Notes: a model not told the origin generated them from the letters alone. Counted from the stretch's first letter, positions 34,415-43,638 are shown. The stretch: DNA of 64,000 nucleotides from Burkholderia lata (GCF_902499335.1 NZ_CABVQK010000001.1:434001-498000), one strand, 5' to 3'. Translations and numbers: made by a program.

Positions 34415-34798
34415 CTACGCCGCTCGCTGCAACAAGTCGGTTGCGAAAGACTTCGCGTGCGCGACGGCTTCCTGCGCATCGCCGAACACACCGAGCTCAT
34501 CCCAGTGTTCTTCGGCCGCATACGTTCCCCTGACGGCGAGCGCCCGCTGAACGCTCAACTGCGCGGCGTATTTGCCGTCCTGCAACGGCCGGGCCGTTGC
34601 AACAACCTTGTGCGGAGGACTCGCTCGCTCCGGCTGAACCAGTTCGACGGCGCCACCGGCCACGTCGACATACATCAACTCATTCCTGGTTTTGCAGTCC
34701 GGGCAGTAGAAGCACCACCCCGCGTCCTCTTGATGGGGCCTGACCTGCCCGCGAGCCAGCACAGCGCGGCATGCAACGTTTTCGCAGATGAACGGCAT
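34415..34798 (-). CDS. Small zinc-ribbon protein of unknown function
   Basis: 127 residues. The start MPFICENVACRAVLARGQ and the later WCFYCPDCKTRNEL give four or five cysteines arranged as a zinc ribbon. The rest (KYAAQLSVQRALAVRGTYAA, AQEAVAHAKSFA) is soluble, with a helical end. It is convergent with the RidA gene and shows no operon partner. It could be a nucleic-acid- or protein-binding adaptor; I cannot say more. Confidence 0.72.
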   Translation of the reverse strand: MPFICENVACRAVLARGQVRPHQEDAGWCFYCPDCKTRNELMYVDVAGGAVELVQPERASPPHKVVATARPLQDGKYAAQLSVQRALAVRGTYAAEEHWDELGVFGDAQEAVAHAKSFATDLLQRAA

Positions 34799-34906
34799 GG
34801 CAGTCTCCGAAGTTGTTTGACGGAAATCCTAGCATGTCCGTCGGCGGTCAACCACCGGCATCGGCAAGAATGCGTGACCGCTGCTCGAATCGTCACGACA
34901 GCCGGG

Positions 34907-35800
34907 TCAGGCGAGCGCCAATGCCTTGCGCTTTGCCGCATCGCGCTTGGGCGGCGTGCTGAACAGGCGCCCGTACTCCCTGCTGAACTGGGACGGGCTT
35001 TCGTAGCCGACGCGAAACCCGGCTTCCGCCGCCCCAAGCCCTTCCGTCAGCATCAGGCGACGCGCCTCCTGCAAGCGGATCTGCGCGCGAAAGCGCAGCG
35101 GACTCATATGCGTGGCGGCCTTGAATTGCGCGTGGAAACTGGACACGCTCATGTCCGCGAGCGAGGCCAGTTCGTCGATCGCGAATTCTTCGGCGAAGTG
35201 CCCGCGAATGAAAGCGATCGCGCGCTGAATCCGGCTGATACGGCCGGTCTGATACGCGATCTGACGCAACATGCCGGCGTGCGGCCCGCGCAACAAACGA
35301 TAGAGAATCTCGCGCTCGACCAGCGGCGCGAGCGCGGGGATGTCGTCGGGCGTATCGAGCAGTTGCAGCAGCCGCGACGCCGCATCGATCAGGTGCGGCG
35401 TCGCCGCTTCCACCGCGATTGCGGGTGAACCGCGCGCCGGGCCGCGATCGGGTTTCGTCGAATCGTGCATCAGCATGTCGGCGAGCGCCTGGCGGTTCAG
35501 CGGCAAGCGCACGCTGAGATACGGCCTGCGCGCGCTGGCCTCGATCACCGCCCCGATGACCGGCAAGTCCAGGCCGACGATCAGATAGTTCGACGGATCG
35601 TACTGATACTCGCGACCGCCGACCACCGCGCGCTTGCGCCCCTGCGCGACGATGCAGCACGAGGGTTCGTAGAGCGTATGCACCGGCTCCGTCGCCGCCG
35701 ACGAGCGCAGCAGGCCCAGACCCTTTATCGCCGTGTCGACTGCACCGTCCGCCGGTGCATGGCGCGCGATCAGCGCCGCCAGGTCATCGATATGTTCCAT
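34907..35800 (-). CDS. AraC-family transcriptional regulator
   Basis: 297 residues, starting at the ATG giving MEHIDDLAALIARH. The N-terminal domain is of the AraC_N type (LYEPSCCIVAQGRKRAVVGG, SNYLIVGLDLPVIGAVIEAS). The C-terminal 100 residues hold two helix-turn-helices: DELASLADMSVSSFHAQFKA and GLGAAEAGFRVGYESPSQFS followed by REYGRLF. Divergent from the SDR at 35950, which it probably activates, the usual arrangement for this subgroup. Confidence 0.9.
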   Translation of the reverse strand: MEHIDDLAALIARHAPADGAVDTAIKGLGLLRSSAATEPVHTLYEPSCCIVAQGRKRAVVGGREYQYDPSNYLIVGLDLPVIGAVIEASARRPYLSVRLPLNRQALADMLMHDSTKPDRGPARGSPAIAVEAATPHLIDAASRLLQLLDTPDDIPALAPLVEREILYRLLRGPHAGMLRQIAYQTGRISRIQRAIAFIRGHFAEEFAIDELASLADMSVSSFHAQFKAATHMSPLRFRAQIRLQEARRLMLTEGLGAAEAGFRVGYESPSQFSREYGRLFSTPPKRDAAKRKALALA

Positions 35801-35949
35801 GTCGCGAGTGTCGCATGGCGGATCGCGGCCCGCATCGCATCCGCCGCATATTCGGAGAATCGTGCAAGAAATGCGGACTCGCAGGATAACGGCGATGGCG
35901 CGTTCCGCGAGATGCTGTCGGCTCTTCACCCCCGAACCGAGGAACGGAC

Positions 35950-36693
35950 ATGACTAGCCACAACATCGAACGGAAAGTGGTACTGATCACGGGCGCAAGC
36001 AGCGGCATCGGCGAGGCCACCGCCCGCTATCTGGGCGCGCGCGGCGCCCGTCTCATGCTCGGCGCGCGTCGCACCGACCGTCTGGCCGCGCTGGCCGGCG
36101 ACATTCGCGCCAGCGGCGGCACCGCGGCATGGCGCCCGCTCGACGTGACGCGTCGCGACGACAACGCCGCCTTCGTCGAAGCAGCGCTCGCCGAGTACGG
36201 ACAGGTCGACGTCATCGTCAACAACGCGGGCGTCATGCCGCTCTCGCCGATGGCGTCGCTGAAAGTCGACGAATGGGACCACATGGTCGATGTCAACATC
36301 AAGGGCGTGCTGTACGGTATCGCGGCCGCACTGCCGGTGATGAATCGCCAGGGGTTCGGACAGATCGTCAACGTGTCGTCGATCGGCGGGCTGCGGGTGT
36401 CGCCGACGGCCGCCGTCTATTGCGCGACGAAGTATGCGGTGCGCGCGATCTCCGATGGCCTGCGGCAAGAGAACGACAAGCTGCGCGTCACGAGCATTTG
36501 TCCGGGTGTCGTCACGTCCGAGCTGGCCGACACCATTACGGATCCGGTCGCCGCCGAAGCGATGACGCGATACCGCAGCATCGCGCTCGAGCCGGAAGCG
36601 ATCGCGGCGGCCATTGCATACGCGATCGCGCAACCGGCCGATGTCGACGTGAATGAGATCGTCGTGCGTCCGACTGCGACGATCGCCGGTTAG
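35950..36693 (+). CDS. Short-chain dehydrogenase/reductase
   Basis: 247 residues, standard SDR length. NADP site TGASSGIG at about 15-22, NNAG near 91, catalytic Ser (VNVSSIGG) and YCATK at about 157-161. It belongs to the classical subgroup that reduces small carbonyl compounds. GAGGAACGGAC lies before the ATG. Divergent from the AraC-type regulator. Confidence 0.92.
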   Translation: MTSHNIERKVVLITGASSGIGEATARYLGARGARLMLGARRTDRLAALAGDIRASGGTAAWRPLDVTRRDDNAAFVEAALAEYGQVDVIVNNAGVMPLSPMASLKVDEWDHMVDVNIKGVLYGIAAALPVMNRQGFGQIVNVSSIGGLRVSPTAAVYCATKYAVRAISDGLRQENDKLRVTSICPGVVTSELADTITDPVAAEAMTRYRSIALEPEAIAAAIAYAIAQPADVDVNEIVVRPTATIAG

Positions 36694-36857
36694 CAGGGGC
36701 GATGCGTGGGCATCGGCGTTGGCGTCGGTCCGGGTCGCGAGCCCCGGGCCGACCGGCATGGAGAGCGGCGCCACGCATGCGGATCGACCGCGCACACACC
36801 GGCCTGATGTCACCCGGGATACACTGTCCGCCCGACCCACGAACCGAGCCATTCTTC

Positions 36858-37379
36858 ATGTTGATCCGCGTTGCAACACCGTCCGATGCCGTCCCGCTTG
36901 CCGAACTGAAGCGCGACACGTTTCGCGAAACCTTTCTGCATGACGGATTCAATATCGACTACCCGCCGCACGATCTGGCCGCGTACGAGGCCGAAACCTA
37001 CTCGGTAGAAGCGGTCACGGGCCAGCTCAACGATCCCCTGTGCCGCACGTGGGTCGCCGAAAGCGACGACGGCCAGCTGGTGGGGTATGCGCACGCGGGG
37101 CCGTGCAAGCTTCCGCACCCGGACGTGGCGGACGATTCGGGGGAGATCCATCAGATCTACCTTCGGCGAGGCACGCAAGGGACCGGCGCCGGGCGCGCAT
37201 TGTTCGACTCCGCACTGGACTATCTGGCAACGGAACGCCCCGGCCCGGTCTGGCTTGGCGTGTGGTCCGGCAACGCGAAGGCCATCGCCTTCTACGAGAA
37301 GGCCGGTTTCAAGCGCGTCGGCACTTACGATTTCAAGGTCGGTGAAGCGACCGACCTGGAATTCATCTACCGTCGTTGA
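36858..37379 (+). CDS. GNAT-family N-acetyltransferase (PaiA-like)
   Basis: 173 residues. The start LIRVATPSDAVPLAELKRDT and the long insert SVEAVTGQLNDPLCRTWVAE resemble the PaiA polyamine acetyltransferase group. The acetyl-CoA loop is RRGTQGTGAGRALFDSAL and the product side has LGVWSGNAKAIAFYEKAGF. Polyamine or small-amine acetylation is possible but unproven. Confidence 0.88.
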   Translation: MLIRVATPSDAVPLAELKRDTFRETFLHDGFNIDYPPHDLAAYEAETYSVEAVTGQLNDPLCRTWVAESDDGQLVGYAHAGPCKLPHPDVADDSGEIHQIYLRRGTQGTGAGRALFDSALDYLATERPGPVWLGVWSGNAKAIAFYEKAGFKRVGTYDFKVGEATDLEFIYRR

Positions 37380-37414
37380 CCTTCGCTGCTGCACGCCGAC
37401 CGAGCCACGCCAGC

Positions 37415-37450
37415 AAAAAGGGGCGCCGCGCACGAGTGCGCGACGCCCCT
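37415..37450 (-). terminator. Rho-independent terminator of ivy
   Basis: Read on the minus strand: AGGGGCG stem with an inner CGCGC/GCGCG extension and 6-base loop, then five T. It lies 70 bp after the ivy stop codon and may also stop the convergent acetyltransferase transcript. Confidence 0.82.
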
Positions 37451-37520
37451 GCTTCGCCTCGGCCAGTTCAGTCGCGCAACGATGGCGATTGATGCGTGAC
37501 AGGCCGTCAATCGGCCGGCG

Positions 37521-37985
37521 TCACTTGTAATTGAACGCGTCGGGGTGGTTCTCGAGGCTGCCCGTCAGTGCCGCATACAGAATCGTCCGTCCGTCGATCG
37601 ATTCGCTCCCGCCGCCGATATTGAGCCAAGTCAGCTTCTCGGCGCCCTCCTTCGGACCCGCGACGGACAGCACGCCGTACATCACCTTCTTCTGCGGATC
37701 GTACAGCACCGCGATGCGCTCCGACCCGCAGTTGTGCGGCTTGCAGGCAGTCATCACGTAGACGTCGTGCCCGCCGAACACGACGGTGGTTCCCGGAGAT
37801 TCGGTGCCGTTCGTCACCCATGCCGGCACTGCGTGACCTTTCTTCATTGCGGTGAACGCGTCGCTCGCCGCGCGATCGCCGGGGATTGCACTCATCGTCC
37901 ATGTTTTCGTGGGCGCGGGGCCCGCGGCCCATGCGGCCTGGGCGAGGATCAGCGCGGCAGCGGCGAGAGGAATCCTCAAGTTCAT
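37521..37985 (-). CDS. ivy: Ivy, inhibitor of vertebrate-type lysozyme
   Basis: 154 residues, start after TAGGAG. Signal peptide to about residue 21 (LAAAALILAQAAWA). The mature part carries the lysozyme-plugging loop CKPHNC, whose two cysteines close the loop and whose His enters the lysozyme active site in E. coli Ivy. The family end is also present: KLTWLNIGG, SIDGRTILYAALTGSLENHP. A periplasmic defence against host or predator c-type lysozyme. An inverted repeat overlaps its leader. Confidence 0.95.
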   Translation of the reverse strand: MNLRIPLAAAALILAQAAWAAGPAPTKTWTMSAIPGDRAASDAFTAMKKGHAVPAWVTNGTESPGTTVVFGGHDVYVMTACKPHNCGSERIAVLYDPQKKVMYGVLSVAGPKEGAEKLTWLNIGGGSESIDGRTILYAALTGSLENHPDAFNYK

Positions 37986-38002
37986 ATATCCACTCCTATC
38001 AA

Positions 38003-38026
38003 TATGGCGATTCCTTAGTCGCCATA
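38003..38026. promoter_or_regulatory. Inverted repeat in the ivy leader
   Basis: TATGGCGA, eight bases, TCGCCATA: perfect 8-bp arms, 17 bp upstream of the ivy start codon. Either an operator or an RNA hairpin close to the ribosome site. Confidence 0.45.
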
Positions 38027-38067
38027 ACACCGAAAAGAGTTCTGCCCGTCGCGTCAACTTTTGTTAA

Positions 38068-39540
38068 TCAATAGCGGCTGCGCCCCCACAGCGTCTTCGG
38101 CTCGTCGAGCAAATGACGCAACCCGCTGCGCTCGATCGTGATTTCCGCGACTTCGTTCACGCGGTCGAGAACCGCGCCTTCGTCGACCGACAACACGCGC
38201 CGATCCTCCATCAGTACCCTTCCGCCGACCATCGTCATGCACACGTCAGCCGCGTTCGCGAAGCATGTCACGCGATACACGGGCATGTTCATCGGCATCA
38301 TGTGCGGCCGGAACAGGTCGACGAGGATGATGTCGGCGAGCTTGCCCGTTTCCAGCGAACCGACCTCGTGATCGACCGACAGCGCCTTCGCCGCGTCGAT
38401 CGTCACCATCTCCAGCACCTTGCCGTGCGGCAGCACGTCCGGGTCGCGGAAATGCCGGCGGTGGTAATGCATGCACTGCCACATGTGACGGAACATGTCG
38501 TAGCCGCGATCCGGTGCCGCGCCGTCGGACGCGATCGCCACCGTCACGCCCGCATCGATCAGCTCGGGCACCGGGCAGCGCCCGATGATCGACATGATCG
38601 CGCTCGGGTTGTGGACGATCGCGGTGCCCGTCTCGACGCACGCCGCGATGTCGTCGTCGGTCAGGTCGATGCTGTGCGACATGAACGACGTCGGGCCGAG
38701 CAAGCCGAGCTCGCGATGCGCGAACGCGAGCGTGCCTGCGCGGTGGCCGTCCTGCGTGAACGTCAGCCCGCGCTCACGCGCCAGCGCGCCGTAACGTGCG
38801 GCCTGGTCGCGGAAATCGCGCTCGTACCGTGCGAGTTCGGAGTCGTGCTCAGGTCCGTACACAGGGAGCGTGAGCGCGATGCGGATCCGGCCATCGGCAT
38901 CGTCGTGGCATTCGTCGATGATGCGCTCGCACACTTCATACATCGTGTCGAAATCGATGTCGCGCGTATCGCTGCCGTCCGGCGTGTGGCGCGTATAAGC
39001 CCGCGGCGCGGGCGGACGCGACGGGCCGACCGCCACGATCGAGCGCGTACCGGTGCGCACGACCGCGTCGCAATGGCGACGCGCATAGACCGGATCGTCG
39101 ACGCGCATGATCGAATTACCGCCGCCGAGCAGCGACACGCCCGTCGTCACGCCGGCCTTCAGCCGTTCGAGCGCGGCGAGATGGGATTCTGCTTCCCAGA
39201 ACGCCTCGTCGGACGCGCGCGTGTAGATGGCTTCGGCCGCGGCCGACCATGCATCGCCGTCCGCGCCGCCGATCGTGCGCAGCATCGCGTGACCCGCGTG
39301 CGCATGCGCATCGATCAGGCCCGGCAGCACGGCCTTGCGGCGCGCGTCGATCGTGCGCTCGGCACGGTAGCGCGCCTGCAATTCATCGGTGCTGCCCACG
39401 GCGACGATGCGATCGCCGTTCACCGCAACCGCGCCGTTCTCGATCACGCGCCGCTGCGGGTCCATCGTGATCACGCAGCCATTCGCGATCAGCGTGTCGA
39501 TCGCTTCGCGGTTGTCGTCTCGCTTGTCCTCGGTAGTCAT
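38068..39540 (-). CDS. Amidohydrolase-superfamily enzyme (cytosine-deaminase/TrzA-like)
   Basis: 490 residues, start at the ATG after AGGACA. The metal site HAHAGH is at about residues 82-87, with further ligands in SHSID and ASDGAAPD. The head and tail small domains (IDTLIANGCVITMDPQRRVI, LADIILVDLFRPHM) give the composite barrel of the TrzA/ATZ deaminase-chlorohydrolase group. It would hydrolyse a C-N bond in a heterocycle or guanidine-like compound. It is read after the sodium-solute symporter, 60 bp away, so the symporter probably imports its substrate. Confidence 0.88.
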   Translation of the reverse strand: MTTEDKRDDNREAIDTLIANGCVITMDPQRRVIENGAVAVNGDRIVAVGSTDELQARYRAERTIDARRKAVLPGLIDAHAHAGHAMLRTIGGADGDAWSAAAEAIYTRASDEAFWEAESHLAALERLKAGVTTGVSLLGGGNSIMRVDDPVYARRHCDAVVRTGTRSIVAVGPSRPPAPRAYTRHTPDGSDTRDIDFDTMYEVCERIIDECHDDADGRIRIALTLPVYGPEHDSELARYERDFRDQAARYGALARERGLTFTQDGHRAGTLAFAHRELGLLGPTSFMSHSIDLTDDDIAACVETGTAIVHNPSAIMSIIGRCPVPELIDAGVTVAIASDGAAPDRGYDMFRHMWQCMHYHRRHFRDPDVLPHGKVLEMVTIDAAKALSVDHEVGSLETGKLADIILVDLFRPHMMPMNMPVYRVTCFANAADVCMTMVGGRVLMEDRRVLSVDEGAVLDRVNEVAEITIERSGLRHLLDEPKTLWGRSRY

Positions 39541-39600
39541 CGCACAGTGTCCTGTTGTCATTCGATTGATCTTGTTGCCATCCAGCGGCATGAAAATCGG

Positions 39601-41079
39601 TCACGCCGAACCGACCGGCGCGGCAATACGCGCCTTCAGCTTGCGCTGCCCCGCGCTGATCACGATGAACACCACCGCATTCACCGCGAGCGCGACGAGC
39701 CCGGGGTTGATCGACGTCAGCGTGTTCGACGCGCCGGGGAACAGCGATGCGAGCGTCACGCCATAGTAGTTCGTCATCGCGATCACGATCGCACCGGCTG
39801 CGATGCCCGCAAACGCACCTTCACGCGTGCCGAACGGTCGCTTCAGGAAGCTCGATGCGAGCATCGGCACGAGCTGCGTCAGCAGGCTCGACGAGAAGAT
39901 CGCGAGCGTAACGAACGTCGCACCGCCGCGCAGCACGAAGTAGACGACCACCAGCGTGAAGATCGGCAGCGCGATCCGCGCGACGCGCGTCACCTCGCGG
40001 TCGGTCGCGTTCGGTGCGAAACCTTCGCGGTAGATGTTGCGCGCGATCGTCGTCGATGCGTTCAGCATGATCAGCGAACCCGGCACCAGCGCGGTCAGGA
40101 GGCCCGTGCCGCCGACGACGCCGACGAACCACGCGGGGAAGGTCTGCTTCACGAGGCGCAGCAGCGCGAGATCGGTCTGCGCGCCTTCGAGCCCGTGCAC
40201 GGTCATCACGGCCGCGAAGCCGACGAGGAACAGGAACGCGATCAGCACCTGGTACAACGGCATCAGGATCACGTTGCGGCGCAGCGCGCGCTCGTCCTTC
40301 GCGACGTAGATCGCGGTGAAGCCGTGCGGATACAGGTAGTAGCCGAGCGACGTGAGCAGGATCGTCGAGTTGTACCAGCTCAGGTTGAAGCCGTGCTCCG
40401 GCATGCGCAGCAGTTCGGGATGCGCGGCGTCGATCTTCGCGAACATCTCGCCGAGGCCGCCGTAGTAATGCATCGGCAGATACAGGCCGAGGAAGATCGC
40501 GATCGCGAGGATCAGCACGTCCTTGAAGATCGCGATGCTCGCGGAGCCGTGGATGCCCGACACGACCATGTACACGGCCATCAGCGTCGCGGCGATCCAG
40601 ATCGCGGCCGCTTGCGGGATCAGCCCGTACGACATCTCGGACACGATCACGCCGAGCCCGCGCAACTGGATCATCAGCAGCGACACCATCGCGAACACCG
40701 CGACGACCGACACCAGCACGCCGATCGCGCGGCTGTCGTACTTCGACGCGAAGTAGTCGGCGAACGATACGAGCCCGCGCTCCTTCGCGTAACGCCAGAC
40801 GGCCGGCAGCATCCAGTAGCCGATCACGAACGCGAGGCAGCCGTACGACAGGATGTAGAACGCGGGCACGCCCTTGCTGTAGGTCCAGCCGCTCGCACCG
40901 AGGAACGAGAACGTCGAGAACGCCTCGCCGGCCATCAGCAGGAACGTGAGCAGCGAGCCGAAGCCGCGCCCGCCGACCGCCCACTGCTCGAGCGTGAGCT
41001 TGCGGCCGCGGCGCGCCATCACGCCGATGGCGAGCGCGAACACGGCGAACGCCGCGATGATGATGATCGAAGCGTTCAT
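39601..41079 (-). CDS. Sodium:solute symporter family protein
   Basis: 492 residues with 13 predicted membrane helices. The SSS pattern is clear: GGRGFGSLLTFLLMAGEAFS, GASGWTYSKGVPAFY and GTGLLTALVPGSLIMLNAST. It starts four bases inside the DUF3311 gene, a usual arrangement for the PanF-like branch. It would import an organic anion or nitrogen compound with sodium; the neighbouring amidohydrolase hints at the substrate class. Confidence 0.92.
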   Translation of the reverse strand: MNASIIIIAAFAVFALAIGVMARRGRKLTLEQWAVGGRGFGSLLTFLLMAGEAFSTFSFLGASGWTYSKGVPAFYILSYGCLAFVIGYWMLPAVWRYAKERGLVSFADYFASKYDSRAIGVLVSVVAVFAMVSLLMIQLRGLGVIVSEMSYGLIPQAAAIWIAATLMAVYMVVSGIHGSASIAIFKDVLILAIAIFLGLYLPMHYYGGLGEMFAKIDAAHPELLRMPEHGFNLSWYNSTILLTSLGYYLYPHGFTAIYVAKDERALRRNVILMPLYQVLIAFLFLVGFAAVMTVHGLEGAQTDLALLRLVKQTFPAWFVGVVGGTGLLTALVPGSLIMLNASTTIARNIYREGFAPNATDREVTRVARIALPIFTLVVVYFVLRGGATFVTLAIFSSSLLTQLVPMLASSFLKRPFGTREGAFAGIAAGAIVIAMTNYYGVTLASLFPGASNTLTSINPGLVALAVNAVVFIVISAGQRKLKARIAAPVGSA

Positions 41080-41288
41080 CGCGCGTCTCCCGGGCGGCCG
41101 GCGCGGGCCGCGTCGCGCTCGTCGAGATGGAACAGGATCGCGAGGATCGCGGCCGTGGCCGCCATCCAGACCAGGTTCCAGACGAGCAGGAACGGCAGCC
41201 CGAACAGCATCGGCCGCACCTCGGCGAGCGAGCCGCCCGCATACATCCCGACGAACGGCAACGCCGCCAGCAACAGTTTGAGTTTCAT
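41076..41288 (-). CDS. DUF3311 small membrane protein, symporter partner
   Basis: 70 residues with two membrane helices (LLLAALPFVGMYAGGSLA, FLLVWNLVWMAATAAILAIL) and a short basic end. DUF3311 proteins are typically encoded directly before an SSS symporter and overlap it, as here by four bases. Probably a small subunit or assembly factor. Confidence 0.88.
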   Translation of the reverse strand: MKLKLLLAALPFVGMYAGGSLAEVRPMLFGLPFLLVWNLVWMAATAAILAILFHLDERDAARAGRPGDAR

Positions 41289-41327
41289 GAATGCCTCCTC
41301 CGGAAGACGCGCGTATGCGTCAGAACA

Positions 41328-42455
41328 TCAGAACTTCTGGCGGATGCCGACCACCACCGCCACCTGCGACGTCGTCGACGACGCACTGTCGGTGCCGTCG
41401 ATCCATGCCTGGCCGACACCCGACGACGCCTTCTGGTAGAAGCCGTTCACGTACACGTCGGTGCGCTTGGACAGCAGGTACTGCACGCCTGCCGATACCT
41501 GGTGGTAGTGGCCGCTGTCGCTGGCGCGCGCGACCTGCGTATAGGTGTAACCGGCCGCCGCCATCAGCGCCGGCGTGATCATGTAGCGCAGGCTGCCTTC
41601 GTAGTTGTTGAAGCGCAGCGCGCCACCCGTCGCCTGCCCGAAGTTCGAGCCCGTATACAGCAGGCCGAGCGTGGCCGGCCCGATCGCGTAGCTGCCGCCC
41701 GCGCCCCAGATCTGCTGGCGGATCGCGTTGCCGAGGCTCGCGCCAAACACCGACTCCGACGCCGGATAGTAGTTATCCGAAGCAACCGCGCCGCTCGTGC
41801 TGACCGCCGGATGGTTCACGCGCGCATACGCGGCACCCGCATTGAGCGGCCCGTTCACGTATGTGACGCCCGCGCTCCAGCTGTTGTCGTTCGCGAAGCC
41901 GGTCGAGTTCGAGAAGCCGTACACGAGGTTCGCCTGCAGGCCCGCGATCGTCGGCGACACGTACTTCACCGCGTTGTTGGTGCGGAACGTGTTGTTGATG
42001 TCGTCGTTGTCGAACGGGTGCGTCGAGTATTGCGCGAGGAAGCTGCTCATCTGCAGCGAGCCGAGGATGTCCTGCGTCGAGTTGTACTGGCGGCCGAGCG
42101 TCACCGCGCCCCAGTTCGCGCCGCTCAGGCCGACCCACGCCGATCGCCCGAACATCCGGCCGCCCTGCCCAAGCGCGCCGTTCGCGACGTTGAAGCCGTT
42201 CTCGAGGCGGAAGTTCGCCTTCAGCCCGCCGCCGAGATCCTCGGTGCCGATCAAGCCCCAGCGCGGGCCCGATTCGTTGCCGCCCGTGAATTGCCACAAT
42301 GCATGGCCCTTCGCGTTGTTCGTGTAGGTCACGCCCGCGTCGACGATCCCGTACAGCGTCACCGTCGACTGCGCGTGCGCGGCGCCCGCAAACAGCATTG
42401 CGACCGCTGCGCCCACGCCTGCGGCGCCCGTCTTCCCACCCTTCATTCGCACCAT
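41328..42455 (-). CDS. General porin (OmpC-like trimeric porin family)
   Basis: 375 residues. The start is the ATG giving MVRMKGGK, chosen for the GGAGAGGAG site; MKGG at 42446 is an alternative. The signal peptide ends AHAQ, and the mature barrel starts SSTVTLYG-like (STVTLYGIVDAGV). It has the usual VGLSGANWGAVTLGRQYNS and SKRTDVYVNGFYQKA strands and ends in Phe. Burkholderia-type 16-strand diffusion porin. Probably the outer-membrane entry for the substrate of the adjacent symporter and amidohydrolase. Confidence 0.93.
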   Translation of the reverse strand: MVRMKGGKTGAAGVGAAVAMLFAGAAHAQSTVTLYGIVDAGVTYTNNAKGHALWQFTGGNESGPRWGLIGTEDLGGGLKANFRLENGFNVANGALGQGGRMFGRSAWVGLSGANWGAVTLGRQYNSTQDILGSLQMSSFLAQYSTHPFDNDDINNTFRTNNAVKYVSPTIAGLQANLVYGFSNSTGFANDNSWSAGVTYVNGPLNAGAAYARVNHPAVSTSGAVASDNYYPASESVFGASLGNAIRQQIWGAGGSYAIGPATLGLLYTGSNFGQATGGALRFNNYEGSLRYMITPALMAAAGYTYTQVARASDSGHYHQVSAGVQYLLSKRTDVYVNGFYQKASSGVGQAWIDGTDSASSTTSQVAVVVGIRQKF

Positions 42456-42544
42456 CTCCGTCTTCTCCTCTCCAAACCTGTTCATCGATGTGTTGTGTTT
42501 TTTTGATCCTGCCCATCCGCGCCGACCGGGTTGTATAGACAGTC

Positions 42545-42561
42545 GCTGGATGGTATCCAGC
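42545..42561. promoter_or_regulatory. Inverted repeat upstream of the porin
   Basis: GCTGGAT, GGT, ATCCAGC: perfect 7-bp arms, 90 bp before the porin start. Operator candidate for the minus-strand porin/symporter arm. Confidence 0.4.
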
Positions 42562-42586
42562 CGCAATCACATCAAGAAATGAAATG

Positions 42587-42607
42587 TTCAACTGGCGAGC
42601 AGTTGAA
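42587..42607. promoter_or_regulatory. Second inverted repeat upstream of the porin
   Basis: TTCAACTG, five bases, CAGTTGAA: perfect 8-bp arms in an AT-richer patch 132 bp before the porin start. Possible operator; its sequence differs from the repeat at 42545. Confidence 0.4.
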
Positions 42608-42659
42608 AATCGAATGGTGGCGAGATGAGCGGGGACGGTGCGTCCCTGCAAGAGAAACG

Positions 42660-42693
42660 AAAGCGCGCAAGTCCGCTGGACGCGGCGCGCTTT
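42660..42693. terminator. Nested hairpin after the IclR gene
   Basis: AAAGCGCGC / GCGCGCTTT enclosing a small GTCC-GCT-GGAC hairpin, followed on the minus strand by CGTTTCTCTT. It lies 58 bp after the IclR stop and probably separates it from the porin. Confidence 0.6.
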
Positions 42694-42750
42694 GCTCAGA
42701 CGTGAATGGCTCGCGTAAGCAAGCTGACGAAACGGCGACGCGTGATGCGC

Positions 42751-43638
42751 CTATGCGGTTTTCCCTGACAGCCCGTGCATCGGCCGCCGCAGCGCGGCGT
42801 CGAACGGGTTGGTGCGCGGCCCGATCGCATCGGCCTGGCGCCGCAGCAGTTCGACGACCATCGGCATCCGGTCGTCGCCGAGGCGCGACGCAAGCGTACC
42901 GACGCTCAGCGCGCCGACCGGATACCCGGTGCGATCGAGGATCGGCACCGCGACGCCGGCCATCCCGTCGAGCACGCCGCTGTTGCGGCCCGCGTAGCCG
43001 AGCTGCCGCACGCGTTCGATCTCGGTGCGCAGGTACACCTCGTCGAGCACGCCATAGCCGCGAATGCGCGGCACGTTGAAGCGGATCACTTCCTCGCGTT
43101 CGGCTTCGGGCAGGAACGCGAGGATCGCGAGACTGCCCTGCCCCACGCCGAGCGCGATGCGCCCGCCGATATCGCCGGTGAACGAGCGGATCGGGAATGG
43201 CCCTTCGCACAGGTCGAGACACACCGCGTCGAAGCCGCTCTTCACGAGCAGGAAGATCGTCTCGCCGAGACTCGCACACAGCCGCAGCAGCGCGGGGCGG
43301 CACAGCGTGCGCATGCTGCTCGGGTTGCCGGCCTGCGCGGCGAGCGCGAAGAAGTCGACGCTCAGCCGGTACAACTTCGATTGCTCATCCTGCTCGACCA
43401 TCCCTTCGGCGATCAGCGATTGCAGGATCCGGTGCGCGGTGCCCTGCGTGAGGCCGACGGCCTTCGCGAGATGCGTGACGCGCACGCCGTCCTGCTGCAT
43501 GCCGGCCAGCGCACGCAGGATCGCGAACGCGCGCTGCAGCATGCCGGTGCCCGGCGCGCCGGCCGCATCGGCGACGTCCTCGTCCGGGTGCGCCGCGCCT
43601 GCGGCGGGCGACGTTCCGGCCGAATGGGGTTCCTGCAT
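42751..43638 (-). CDS. IclR-family transcriptional regulator
   Basis: 295 residues, start after AGGAG. A 30-residue Pro/Ala/Asp-rich lead is followed by the winged helix (MLQRAFAILRALAGMQ, VTHLAKAVGLTQGTAHRILQ). The effector-binding domain has GETIFLLVKSGFDAVCLDLC, GVGQGSLAILAFLP and GVAVPILDRTGYPVGALSVG. It sits between the porin/symporter arm and the ABC/oxidase arm and is divergent from the latter; a perfect palindrome lies in that gap. It is the likely switch for the whole locus. Confidence 0.92.
   Translation of the reverse strand: MQEPHSAGTSPAAGAAHPDEDVADAAGAPGTGMLQRAFAILRALAGMQQDGVRVTHLAKAVGLTQGTAHRILQSLIAEGMVEQDEQSKLYRLSVDFFALAAQAGNPSSMRTLCRPALLRLCASLGETIFLLVKSGFDAVCLDLCEGPFPIRSFTGDIGGRIALGVGQGSLAILAFLPEAEREEVIRFNVPRIRGYGVLDEVYLRTEIERVRQLGYAGRNSGVLDGMAGVAVPILDRTGYPVGALSVGTLASRLGDDRMPMVVELLRRQADAIGPRTNPFDAALRRPMHGLSGKTA

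Noticed and set aside
38113-41439. Plus-strand frame of 1108 codons
   Set aside because: His/Arg/Asp-rich shadow of the amidohydrolase and symporter genes; high GC lengthens such frames. No family features.
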